DNA from: a virus
IMG/VR virus record: IMGVR_UViG_3300006793_000296
Location: 1 to 23,124 of that record
Direction: 5' to 3' (one strand)
Length of the DNA stretch: 23,124 nucleotides
Below are positions 8,099 through 17,400 of the stretch, one piece after another. The position numbers and the translations under genes were made by a program. The first letter of the stretch is position 1. Every line of letters starts with the position of its first letter. The notes under the pieces are model-generated. The model had not been told where the DNA came from, did not search any database, and saw only the letters and a list, made by a program, of their open reading frames with translations.

Positions 8099-8682
8099 TA
8101 GTACAACCCGAATTACAATATAACCCAGACTTACAGTCTTACATTTCTTCGAGAACTAAACTTGGTCGTGGAATAACTATGGCAAAGTTTTTGGGTTCAT
8201 ATTCTGATAAAACTGACCTTAGTCATATGCCAACACAAGACTTAAGAAGAAAGCTCGCAAGAAACCTTACACTACACGCTAATGCCTTATCCGTAATAAA
8301 CAATAACACTCAAAGATTTAATGACGTTCGCGTTATTGTAAGCGAAGGTGTCTATAAGAAACAAGCGGTAGATGCAGAAAGCGAAATTATGACTCAAAAG
8401 GCAATCGGTAGACTTGTGTATTATCAAGTCATAGGAACAAACGGAGAAATTGATTTTGAAAAAACGTTTGATGTTGCTGTGTTTTGGAAAGACCATATAG
8501 AATACGATGAAATAAAATTAGATTATGATAACTATAATCCAGATGGAAGTTTTAGCGCGCAGATTGGATTATTGATGCCTTTTTTGACTGAGGAATATGA
8601 AGCAAATTTCAGAAAAGAGGTAAACACTTATTTTAATAATGACTTAATGGCAGATAATGCATTTACAGAATTTACAGGATAA
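8095..8682 (+). CDS. Unrecognised baseplate-cluster protein
   Basis: A 195-residue protein I do not recognise. Its start overlaps the stop of the spike gene (ATGA), so it is probably translated by coupling and made with the spike. It has no evident signal peptide or membrane segment. It has a basic, helical N-terminal half (DLRRKLARNLTLHANALSVI at about 49-68) and a charged, Asp/Tyr-rich segment (FWKDHIEYDEIKLDYDNYNP at about 130-149). By position between the gp5-type genes and gp25 it may be a hub, wedge or assembly factor. It is the last gene before a late promoter, so it probably ends one transcriptional block. The gene is well supported; its function is unknown. Confidence 0.75.
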   Translation: MIVQPELQYNPDLQSYISSRTKLGRGITMAKFLGSYSDKTDLSHMPTQDLRRKLARNLTLHANALSVINNNTQRFNDVRVIVSEGVYKKQAVDAESEIMTQKAIGRLVYYQVIGTNGEIDFEKTFDVAVFWKDHIEYDEIKLDYDNYNPDGSFSAQIGLLMPFLTEEYEANFRKEVNTYFNNDLMADNAFTEFTG

Positions 8683-8715
8683 AATAAATAAAATTAAATA
8701 ACACTATCAAAAACG

Positions 8716-8723
8716 TATAAATA
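8716..8723 (+). promoter_or_regulatory. T4-type late promoter (TATAAATA) directly before gp25
   Basis: The octamer is identical to the T4 late promoter element read by RNA polymerase with the gp55 sigma factor. It lies in a 46-base AT-rich gap, one of only two places where I found the exact octamer. In T4 the element occupies about -13 to -6, which would place the transcript start at about 8729, on the gp25 ATG itself. There is no AGGA-like ribosome site between it and the ATG. Confidence 0.75.
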
Positions 8724-8728
8724 GAACT

Positions 8729-9178
8729 ATGACAAGAAGAGCATTCGCACAAGAAGACGCAGATTTAGGAACCAACTCAGTTCCTATATCAAGAAAGCGT
8801 GATTATAAAGATATAGATTTGACGCTTGCGGTTAAACCCACGAGCGGAGACTTCTATTCTAAAACGAATGCTGCAGCAGTAAAACAATCGATTAAAAATT
8901 TACTTATGACTAACAGACTTGAAAAACCTTTTCGTCCAGAATTTGGAGCTGATATAAGAAGGTTCTTATTTGAGTTAATGAGTGATACGTCAGATTTTTA
9001 TATAAAAAGGCATCTCGCATCAGCAATTCGTAGGAGTGAACCGAGAGCTAGAATAATGAATATAGAAGTTTATAATTTAGAAAATTATAAAAATACTGTA
9101 GACGTTACTGTTACTTTCAAAATTATAAACTCTCCTCAAGTATTTCAAGTTACTACAAATCTAGCAAGGTTAAGATAA
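8729..9178 (+). CDS. gp25: Baseplate wedge subunit gp25 (gp25/TssE-like)
   Basis: A 149-residue gp25-like wedge protein (T4 gp25 is 132), related to the type VI secretion TssE sheath-nucleating subunit. It initiates sheath assembly and contacts gp6. Diagnostic segments are DYKDIDLTLAVKP, SIKNLLMTNRLEKPFRPEFG (about 54-73), the LFELMSD helix and SEPRARI with the conserved Glu-Pro-Arg (104-106). The start is fixed because no other ATG, GTG or TTG lies upstream in frame before the TAA at 8699; the next Met is residue 60, too late for the fold. No ribosome binding site precedes the ATG. The TAA is followed at once by the gp6 ATG. Confidence 0.95.
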   Translation: MTRRAFAQEDADLGTNSVPISRKRDYKDIDLTLAVKPTSGDFYSKTNAAAVKQSIKNLLMTNRLEKPFRPEFGADIRRFLFELMSDTSDFYIKRHLASAIRRSEPRARIMNIEVYNLENYKNTVDVTVTFKIINSPQVFQVTTNLARLR

Positions 9179-11005
9179 ATGACGACAGCAATAACATCAA
9201 CCGCATTAGATTTTAATTCTATAAAGAATAATCTAAAAACCTCCTTAGAAAACTCTGGGAAGTTTACGGACTTTAATTTTGAAGCATCTGGTATATCAAG
9301 TATATTAGATGTTCTGGCTTATAATACACACTTTAATGCTCTTACCGCAAACTTTGCGTTAAATGAATCATTCCTTAGCACTGCTCAACTTAGAAGTTCA
9401 ATCGTATCTCTCGCGGAAGGTATTGGTTATATTCCTAATTCAAGAACTGCGTCACAAGCTATTGTAAACCTTTCTATAAATTTAAGTGGTGTTTCAGGAA
9501 GACCTTCAACTATTAGAATAAACGAAAACTTTAAATTTAATACGTCAATTGATGAAACAGACTATGTATTTCAAACGAGGGAAACTTTAGTAGCAACAGA
9601 TACAGAAAATAGCGGAATTTATATTTTTAAAGATTTATCTGGAAGTAAAGATATAAAAATATCAGAAGGAACACTTAGAAGTAAGCGGTTCATAACACTA
9701 GAATCAAAAGATAATCCTGTATATGTTATACCAGATAAAACATTAGACCTTTCAACAGTAGTTGTAAAAGTTTTTGAAAATACTTCTACTTCAACTTTTA
9801 CTACATATTCAAACATTATTAACGCAACAGTTATTAATGAAAACTCCACGCTTTATATACTGAAAGAAGCTCCGAACGGTTTATTCGAATTATCTTTCGG
9901 TAATGGTGTTACTCTAGGAAAAGCTCCTATTTTAGGTGGAAGGATTGAAGTTGAGTATCTTAGTGTTGCTGGTGTACTAGCAAATAATGCCAAGACCTTT
10001 TCCTCACAAAATTCTGTTACAGTTAATGGCGTAAATTATCCTGTAACTGTTTCTACTGAAATAGTATCTGTTGGAGGAGACACGAGAGAGACTATAGAAA
10101 GTATTCGTAAGAATGCACCTTTCCAATATGCTTCACAGAACAGAATGGTTACTGCATCAGATTACTCTGCATTGATACTCAAGAACTATTCATCGTTCAT
10201 ATCAGACATACAATCCTTTGGGGGAGAAGATGCGCTTGAACCAGAATATGGTGTGGTCTTTGTATCAATATTATTTGATACAGACGATATACCTACTCAA
10301 ACAAGAATAAAAAATGAGATACTACAACTATCTGAACAATTATCTGTAGCGTCGTTTGATGTTAAGTTTCAAGACCCTATAAAAACATTTATAGAAACAA
10401 CAACGTTTTTTCAGTTTAGTGAAAACCTAACAACACTATCAAGAAATACAATTCAAAGTAACGTCAATCAAGTCATAGATGATTACTTTGCAGGAATAAC
10501 AGGTAAGTTTGGTCAATCGTTCAGAAAATCAAACCTACTTACATTAATTGATAATTCAAGTTCAGCTGTCCTTTCTTCACGTCAAGAAATAAAAATGCAA
10601 AGAAGGTTCACACCTACTCTTACAGCTATACAAAATCATAAGATAAGGTATGCAGCTCCTATTGCTGATAATGATGACTTGATTTATACAATTACGTCTA
10701 GTCCATTTAGCTTCAGAGGTAATCCTTGTATAATAAGGAATAGACTGAATACAAACAAATTAGAAATATTTGATACGGTTCAAAAGATTGTAATTGTTGA
10801 TAACTCCGGAGATTATTCTAATGATGTAGTAAATATTGTTGGACTTCAAGTTGATGCGTTTATAGGTTCAGATAACTTTATTAAGTTAAGTGTAACTCCC
10901 GCTAATCAAAGCGCTATATCTCCCCTCAGACAAGATATTATTGAGTATGATAGCTCTAAATCATTTACTTCAATAGTTGATGTTGCTTCTGGGGTTACTA
11001 ACTAA
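9179..11005 (+). CDS. gp6: Baseplate wedge subunit gp6 (baseplate J-like)
   Basis: A 608-residue gp6/baseplate_J family protein (T4 gp6 is 660), which makes the inner ring linking the wedges. The N-terminus has the family signature LDFNSIKNNLKTSLENSGKF, then ILDVLAYNTHFNALTANFAL and LAEGIGYIPNS. The central part (LFELSFGNGVTLGKAPILGG, IRKNAPFQYASQNRMVTASD at about 310-330) is the most conserved J-type segment. It follows gp25 without a gap, the same pairing as in most contractile systems (gp25-gp6), and its TAA overlaps the next ATG. Confidence 0.95.
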   Translation: MTTAITSTALDFNSIKNNLKTSLENSGKFTDFNFEASGISSILDVLAYNTHFNALTANFALNESFLSTAQLRSSIVSLAEGIGYIPNSRTASQAIVNLSINLSGVSGRPSTIRINENFKFNTSIDETDYVFQTRETLVATDTENSGIYIFKDLSGSKDIKISEGTLRSKRFITLESKDNPVYVIPDKTLDLSTVVVKVFENTSTSTFTTYSNIINATVINENSTLYILKEAPNGLFELSFGNGVTLGKAPILGGRIEVEYLSVAGVLANNAKTFSSQNSVTVNGVNYPVTVSTEIVSVGGDTRETIESIRKNAPFQYASQNRMVTASDYSALILKNYSSFISDIQSFGGEDALEPEYGVVFVSILFDTDDIPTQTRIKNEILQLSEQLSVASFDVKFQDPIKTFIETTTFFQFSENLTTLSRNTIQSNVNQVIDDYFAGITGKFGQSFRKSNLLTLIDNSSSAVLSSRQEIKMQRRFTPTLTAIQNHKIRYAAPIADNDDLIYTITSSPFSFRGNPCIIRNRLNTNKLEIFDTVQKIVIVDNSGDYSNDVVNIVGLQVDAFIGSDNFIKLSVTPANQSAISPLRQDIIEYDSSKSFTSIVDVASGVTN

Positions 11006-12009
11006 TGTCTTCTGTTGGTGATATAACACTAAACGATTTAGACAGAAGAGAACTTTCTGTAAGGAAGTATCACGTTAAAGAAATATTACCAGAGTTTTTT
11101 CGTGAAGAATATCCAAAGTTAATTACACTTCTTGATCAATACTATGAATTTGAAGAATCTTCAGAATCACCCTCCAGACTTATTGATGAGTTATATAAAA
11201 GTAGAGATATAACACAGACCGACTTATCCTTACTCGCATTTATTGAAGACGAGTTGTTATTAGGTCAGTCTTTTTTTGAAGGGTTTCAAGATAAACGTGC
11301 GTCATCAAAATACTCTAATGTATTGTTTAGGTCAAAGGGTACTAAGTATTCTATACAACAGTTCTTTAGAACATTTTTTGGAGTAGACCCTGAAGTTATA
11401 TACACCAAAAATAATGTTTTTAATGTGGGTGATAATATAGGAGCAGAAAGTCAAAAGTTTATAACTAACAATAAGTTATATCAGAAACATGCTATACTTA
11501 TTAAGACAGACCTAGCACAAAGTAAATGGAAAGATGTATACAAACTTTTTGTTCATCCTGCTGGAACATTTTTAGGTTCGCAAGTACAGATAATAAGTTC
11601 CGCAACAGAAATTATTTCTGCACCAATTGTAACAATTGAACCACCTCCACCATTGGCGGTACACAGTCAGGCATCATTTGCTACATTCGCTACGATTGAT
11701 AATACATCACTTGTAGATGATGTTAATTTTGACTCAGACGGAATACTAAGTAGAATACGACCAGAGATGGTTAATTTACGTTTGGATAATAATAGTACAA
11801 TATCATTACAAGATATGAATAATCAATATAATAGTTTACGAGAAGCACAACTTGCAACCTCACCAACCTTTGATGATTCAGACCAAGTTGGAACAAATGG
11901 TATGGACTTATCTAACGACTTCTCATTCGAGACGTTAGACCAAGATAGACACGTATTTTATAGTTCAGATTCAGACCAATATTTATTAAATCTCGGTCAT
12001 TTGAGTTAA
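11005..12009 (+). CDS. Baseplate structural protein in the gp7 position
   Basis: A 334-residue protein that starts inside the gp6 stop (TAATG). The N-terminal part has a pattern shared by baseplate proteins of marine T4-like phages: VRKYHVKEILPEFFREEYPK, then LITLLDQYYEFEE (about 19-50), and a second conserved part YSIQQFFRTFFGVDPEVIYT (about 115-134). In T4 the order is gp6, gp7, gp8, and this gene comes straight after gp6, so it may supply part of the gp7 job, but it is only a third of the length of T4 gp7 (1032 residues) and I see no direct match. The C-terminal 120 residues are Asp/Ser-rich and look flexible. It is the last gene before the second late promoter. Confidence 0.75.
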   Translation: MSSVGDITLNDLDRRELSVRKYHVKEILPEFFREEYPKLITLLDQYYEFEESSESPSRLIDELYKSRDITQTDLSLLAFIEDELLLGQSFFEGFQDKRASSKYSNVLFRSKGTKYSIQQFFRTFFGVDPEVIYTKNNVFNVGDNIGAESQKFITNNKLYQKHAILIKTDLAQSKWKDVYKLFVHPAGTFLGSQVQIISSATEIISAPIVTIEPPPPLAVHSQASFATFATIDNTSLVDDVNFDSDGILSRIRPEMVNLRLDNNSTISLQDMNNQYNSLREAQLATSPTFDDSDQVGTNGMDLSNDFSFETLDQDRHVFYSSDSDQYLLNLGHLS

Positions 12010-12016
12010 AAAAGTA

Positions 12017-12024
12017 TATAAATA
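12017..12024 (+). promoter_or_regulatory. T4-type late promoter (TATAAATA) for the gp8/fibre block
   Basis: This is a perfect late-promoter octamer in the 38-base gap before the gene at 12048. The expected transcript start is about 12030, giving a short leader that contains AGGA (12037-12040), seven bases before the ATG. Spacing is what a normal T4 late gene shows, in contrast to the promoter at 8716. Confidence 0.8.
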
Positions 12025-12036
12025 GAATAAAGAATT

Positions 12037-12040
12037 AGGA
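12037..12040 (+). promoter_or_regulatory. Ribosome binding site for the gp9/gp10-like gene
   Basis: AGGA with a 7-base spacer to the ATG at 12048, within the leader predicted from the late promoter. It supports that start codon. Confidence 0.55.
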
Positions 12041-12047
12041 TATATTA

Positions 12048-13070
12048 ATGACTAAACAAACATTAAATAAAGGGAGTGCCGCAAACGACGGTACAGGTGA
12101 TACTCTTCGTCAGGGTGCAGCAAAGATTCAAGCAAATTTTGATGAACTCTATGCTATATTAGGGGGAGATACTCTTTCATCAAATGTTTCATTCGACGCA
12201 ACTAATAAAGGTATTATCTTTGACGGTACTTCTGTTAATAATCACCAGACATTTCTTGTTCCTACAGACCCAACCGCAGATAGAACACTTACTCTTCCAG
12301 ATGCATCAGGTAATGTGGTTTTAGATACTTCGACAAACACTCTTACTAATAAGACTTTAACAAATCCTATATTAAGTCCTACTGCAACTACTGCGGGTAA
12401 GATAGAATTTTTAGAAGGCACAAATAATGGCACGAATAAAGCAACACTAATTGGCCCTGCTTCAACCGCAGACGTAACCATAACATTACCTGCAACAACA
12501 GATACATTAGTTGCTAGAACAACAACAGATACACTCACTAATAAAACACTTACAACTCCTGTTATAAGTTCTCCTAATATTTCAACAAGTATAAACGACG
12601 GAAACGGTAATACAATATTGACTATTCCTGTTCTGTCAGGAAACAATCCCATAGTAAATAATTTAAAAATAACAAGTACAGAAGCGTCGGATAATCCTAT
12701 ATTAGAATCAACAGGTTCAACTAATGTTGGACTTAATATTGCAGGTAAAGGTACAGGACTTGTTACAATAGCATCGGGTTTCGCATTTGAATCCGTAACA
12801 CAGGGGGCAGATGGTGAGGTATCTCTTGTTAAGACATTAACGGTATTCGATTTAGGTTCCCCTCTTGCCGCAACACTTGCGAACGGAACAGTTAGAGGAC
12901 AAATAAAAATACTTACAAACAAAGGTTCAGGAGTAGCGACAACAACTCAGGTTAATTCTAATTTTGGGTTTGGAGCATCAATCGCATTAGCACAACACAA
13001 GACCGCAACATTATTGTGGGACGGAAATCACTGGCAAATACAATCAACTTATGGTGGAACGGTAGCATAA
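12048..13070 (+). CDS. Fibre-like virion protein with gp9/gp10-type N-terminal attachment motif
   Basis: A 340-residue protein. Residues 6-39 (LNKGSAANDGTGDTLRQGAA, then KIQANFDELYAILG) match the N-terminal motif shared by T4 gp9, gp10 and many marine phage fibre proteins, which attaches them to the baseplate. The middle has two copies of a module: a TLTLPDASGNVV/TITLPATTDTLV strand followed by TLTNKTLTNP/TLTNKTLTTP (about 78-107 and 143-171), typical of trimeric fibre shafts. The C-terminus (GQIKILTNKGSG, then HKTATLLWDGNHWQI) resembles a small beta domain that ends many such proteins. It lies behind its own late promoter and is followed one base later by gp8. Probable role: outer baseplate protein or short fibre connector; I cannot say whether it is orthologous to gp9 or gp10. 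Confidence 0.75.
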   Translation: MTKQTLNKGSAANDGTGDTLRQGAAKIQANFDELYAILGGDTLSSNVSFDATNKGIIFDGTSVNNHQTFLVPTDPTADRTLTLPDASGNVVLDTSTNTLTNKTLTNPILSPTATTAGKIEFLEGTNNGTNKATLIGPASTADVTITLPATTDTLVARTTTDTLTNKTLTTPVISSPNISTSINDGNGNTILTIPVLSGNNPIVNNLKITSTEASDNPILESTGSTNVGLNIAGKGTGLVTIASGFAFESVTQGADGEVSLVKTLTVFDLGSPLAATLANGTVRGQIKILTNKGSGVATTTQVNSNFGFGASIALAQHKTATLLWDGNHWQIQSTYGGTVA

Positions 13071-13071
13071 A

Positions 13072-14430
13072 ATGGCAATAGTAACAAGTAAATTTAAAAG
13101 AGAAATGATTCAATTATTATTGAATGACTTTAATGATTCAGCATCTAATAAATACTATATTGGTATTGGTAGGTCAGATGATTGGAACGCAACAGACACT
13201 GCTCCGGCTGTAGAAAATCATGATGTTGAAGCAAGATTATTTAGAAATTCACTTCAGTCAGTTAAGAAAGTTTCAGATATATCGTTCGTTGTTCCAAGAC
13301 ACAATTGGAGTTCAGGTACAATATATTCCGCGTATAGTGATAAAACATCAGGATATCCAACACAACCTTATTATGTAATGAATGATAATAATCAAGTTTA
13401 TATATGCGTTCAACAAGCAAAAAATGCTCAGGGAGAAGCTCTAAATTCTACAGTACAACCTTCTGGTAATACAAGCGGTACAACGTTTATTACTTCAGAC
13501 GATTATGGATGGAAGTTTTTATATTCTATCTCTGCATTAGACGCTAGTAAATTTATGGCAGCTAACTTCATACCTGTTAAGAAACAAATTGGTTCAGGAA
13601 CTCAGGCATCAGATACGGAACAACTCGCAGTACAAACCGCAGCAGTTGACGGAGAGATAATAGGTTATGCTCTTGACTCTGGAGGAGAAGGATATACCTC
13701 TGCTCCAACATTAACGATTGTTGGTGATGGTACAAAAGCAAAAGCAGTTGCTGCACTATCTGGAACTTCTGTTTCTAAAGTTGATGCTCAGGATAGCGCA
13801 TCAACACTATGTTTAGGTTCAGGATATACGAACGCAATTGTAACGCAGTCAGGCGGTTCGCCAACAAAACCTGCTAAGATAAGACCTATATTTGCTCCTA
13901 AAAATGGTGCTGGTTCAGACCCAAGACAAGACCTACTTTCATCTAATATTATGTTAGGAGTTAAACCTGCAGGAACAGAAAGTAATGATTTTGTAGTAGG
14001 AAACGATTTCCGTCAGGTAGGGTTGTTTAGAAATATTTTAGATAGTTCGGAAGGAACATTATTTACATCAGCAACAGGTATTGCTTTGAAACAATTAGTT
14101 TTTTCTTCCGGAGCAAGTGGAGATGATGCATTTACTCCAGATAAAAATATAATAGGTCTTAGTTCTGGTATAAAAGGTATTATTGATAAGGTTGATGGTA
14201 CAAACGTTTGGTATCATCAAAATGATGAAACAGGATACGGAAACTTTACGAATGGAGAAACCGTTGAAGAAACAGACGGTAATGGTGAAGGGATTCTTCA
14301 TGGTTCTTCATCGCTAGTGTTACCAGAGGTAGAAAGTCTTACTGGAGATTTGCTATATATAGATAATAGGGCAGCAGTAACACGTGCCTCAGACCAAACA
14401 GAAGATATTAAAATAGTCATACAACTTTAG
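13072..14430 (+). CDS. gp8: Baseplate wedge subunit gp8
   Basis: A 452-residue gp8-type wedge protein (T4 gp8 is 334). It shares the landmarks of T4 gp8 in order: an IVTSKFKREM start, YYIGIGRSDDW (about 28-38), VPRHNW (74-79; T4 IPRRDW), DYGWKFLYSI (144-153), FRQVGLFRNI (313-322; T4 FRQISIITNP) and the C-terminal GDLLYIDNRAAVTRASDQTE then DIKIVIQL (T4 GEMIYMENRPPIIMAMDQTE). Two segments have no T4 counterpart: a Gly-rich part near 186-290 with SGGEGYTSAPTLTI, and a second at about 327-415. gp8 dimers link gp7, gp6 and gp10 in the wedge. It starts one base after the preceding stop. Confidence 0.9.
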   Translation: MAIVTSKFKREMIQLLLNDFNDSASNKYYIGIGRSDDWNATDTAPAVENHDVEARLFRNSLQSVKKVSDISFVVPRHNWSSGTIYSAYSDKTSGYPTQPYYVMNDNNQVYICVQQAKNAQGEALNSTVQPSGNTSGTTFITSDDYGWKFLYSISALDASKFMAANFIPVKKQIGSGTQASDTEQLAVQTAAVDGEIIGYALDSGGEGYTSAPTLTIVGDGTKAKAVAALSGTSVSKVDAQDSASTLCLGSGYTNAIVTQSGGSPTKPAKIRPIFAPKNGAGSDPRQDLLSSNIMLGVKPAGTESNDFVVGNDFRQVGLFRNILDSSEGTLFTSATGIALKQLVFSSGASGDDAFTPDKNIIGLSSGIKGIIDKVDGTNVWYHQNDETGYGNFTNGETVEETDGNGEGILHGSSSLVLPEVESLTGDLLYIDNRAAVTRASDQTEDIKIVIQL

Positions 14431-14432
14431 GA
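14429..14432 (+). promoter_or_regulatory. Ribosome binding site overlapping the gp8 stop
   Basis: AGGA shares bases with the gp8 TAG stop and stands 10 bases before the ATG at 14443, which supports that start for the largest gene. Confidence 0.5.
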
Positions 14433-14442
14433 TAATAGAATA

Positions 14443-17400
14443 ATGCCAACCACGTTTACTTCAAATGTCTTTTCGTCAACATACAAAGACGATTTTAAAG
14501 ATAGTGATAACTATCATCGCATTCTTTTCAATAGTGGTCGCGCGTTACAAGCACGCGAACTTACTCAGATGCAAACAATTATCCAAGAGGAGATTGCAAG
14601 GTTTGGTCGTAATATATTTAAAGATGGTGCTGCCGTAAATCCTGGTGGACCAAGTATTAATAACGATTATAGATTTGTTAAACTTTCAGATGAAAGCGTA
14701 TTACCTACAGACCCTACAACTCTGGTTGGTACAGAATTTACAGGTGCTGCTTCAACAGTTAAGGCAAGAGTATTAGAAGTTGTTGCTGCTACCGATACAG
14801 ACCCAGCAACACTTTATGTTCAGTATACAAATACTTCAGGTGGTTCGGTAGGAACAACAGCTGTAAGATTTAATACAGGCGAAAGTATAAGTAATGGTAG
14901 TACAACCCTTCAAGTACAAACAATTAATAACGCAACAAACCCTTCTACAGGAGTAGGTTCTAAAATACATAATGATGGAGGAGATTTCTTTGTAAGAGGT
15001 CACTTCGTTTTCGTTAATCCTCAAGGTTTAATACTTTCTAAGTATACAAATAATGCTACTAAAATTGTTGGTTTTAAAATAACAGAAGATATTGTTACTA
15101 CTGCTGACGATACTGCGTTATTTGATAATCAGGGAGTTACTCCGAATGTAACTTCTCCAGGAGCAGATAGATATCGCATCAAACTAACTCTTACAACACA
15201 AGACCAAATAGCTGCAGACGAAAATTTCGTTTTCTATTGTCACGTCGTAAATGGAGAAATAGTTGATCAAGCATCAGGTACAGATGATTACAATAAAATA
15301 ACCGACCTTCTTGCCGAAAGAACTAAAGAAGAGTCAGGTAATTATATCGCAAAGAAATTTAATGCTTCATTATCAGATAGTGGGGAAAATATATTAGTTA
15401 ATATTTCAAGCGGCATAGCATATGTAAACGGATATCGTGCGACTAATGATAGACCAATTTCATTAGTAGTCCCGAAACCACAAACAACTCTTACTCTTCA
15501 AAATAATACAGTTGGTTTAACTTATGGTTCATATTTTATATGCTCTTCGTTAAAAGGTAAATTAAATATAGCAACCTTTGAAACAGTTAACTTATCTACA
15601 TCTACATCTGACCCAAGTGGTAATTCTATAGGTACTGCTAAAGTAAGATATGTAGAAAAAGATGGAAGCAATTTCAAAGTATATCTATTTGATATCAAAA
15701 TGAGCAGTGGACAATCATTAAGGAATGTTAAAACAATCGGATTAAATACTAGCAATTTCGCTGTTATTTTACAAGAAGGCAGTCCAGCAAAATCAATACT
15801 AAAAGAAACTAATAAAGTAAATCTTGTATATCCGACAAACAATCCTCGTCCAAGAATATTAACAGACGCGAGTTTTGAAGTTCAAAGGATTATTACAGGT
15901 ACTCCATCTGGAGGAGCGCTTACTATTGGTTTAACTACTAGCGGCGAGACTTTTGTTAATACAGGTCAGATTTTAATAACACGCGTTGATACTGGAGTTG
16001 TGGTAACTCCGACAAGTATTACAGGAACAGGAACTGCTAACTTAACCTTTGCGGGATTACCGAATACAGCTCTAACACTATATGTAAAGGTAAACAAAGG
16101 AACACCTCAACCTAGACAAAAGTCTCTTAGTTCAGTAATAACTAAAACAGCTTCAATTACAACAGATGGTGACGCTTCTTTCATAGATTTACATGCGACA
16201 GACTTACATGATGTAATTGCAATAAAACAAACAGATTCAGATGGTATAGATTTAAGTTCTAGGTTCACTATTGATAATGGGCAAAGAGCAAGTCATTACG
16301 CAAACGCAAGACTTATTGTTAATGATGGAACTACTGCTCCTTCCGGAGATGTTTTCGTTAAGTTTAGACACTTTACACATGGTACTGGAGATTTCTTCTC
16401 AGTTAATTCATACGGAACAGCGTCTACGGTTGCTTATGAAAATATACCAGACTTTAAACCAAATAATAGAACTTCTATTAATCTACGTGATGTTATAGAC
16501 TTCCGTTCTTCGGTTGACTCAGATGGTTTATTCGTAGGTTCAGGAGTAGCAATAAATGAACTACCAACGAATGGTGACGCTTTCCAAGCTGATATAGAAT
16601 ACTATCTACCAAGAGCAGATAAAGTGTTTATAACAACACAAGGTGAAGTTAAATTGGTTCAGGGCGAGCCAGGATTTAATACTCAAATTCCTTCTGCTCC
16701 AGAAAATTCTTTAGAGTTATTTAATTTAAATCATAATGGATATGGATTAAATTCTAAAGATACTTCTGTAACTCCAATAGAATCAAAACGATTTACTATG
16801 AGAGATATATCTAATTTAGAAAAGAGAATAGATAAACTTGAAGAAGTTACGTCATTATCTTTATTAGAAGTTGATACCTCATCTATACTTGTATTAGATT
16901 CTGCGGGTAATCCACGTAGTAAGTCAGGTTTCTTTGTAGATAACTTTAAAAACAGAGCATTTATTGATGGACAAAATCCAAATAATCGTTCTGCGATTGA
17001 CCCGTCACTAGGAGTATTATTACCTCAACAATATGATAATAATATTTCTTTGGTGTATGATTCAGATAAATCTACAAACACTATATTAAAAGGCGATACT
17101 GTTTATATAAAATATAGTGAAGACTCAGCTATATCTCAGAAAAGAGTTTCGGGTTCAGAAAACGTAAATCCATTCGCAGTACTTACAGGAATAGGTAATA
17201 TTACAATGTCTCCTGCCTCTGATGAGTGGCAAGACACAGTATTCCTTCCAGAAAATGTTATTGAAGAAACAGCGATAGATGATTTAGGCGACCTTAACGA
17301 TGGTGGCAGAGTTTATCCAATGAGAAGTTCTACTCAAAACTTTCTCCCAATAGTAGGGTATGGCCCATATGTACAAAATCTATTTAATGGATTTAACGGA

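Noticed and set aside
12242-12922. 226-codon open frame on the minus strand
   Set aside because: It is antisense to the fibre-like gene; its Val/Ser-rich low-complexity product mirrors the repeats of the + strand gene.
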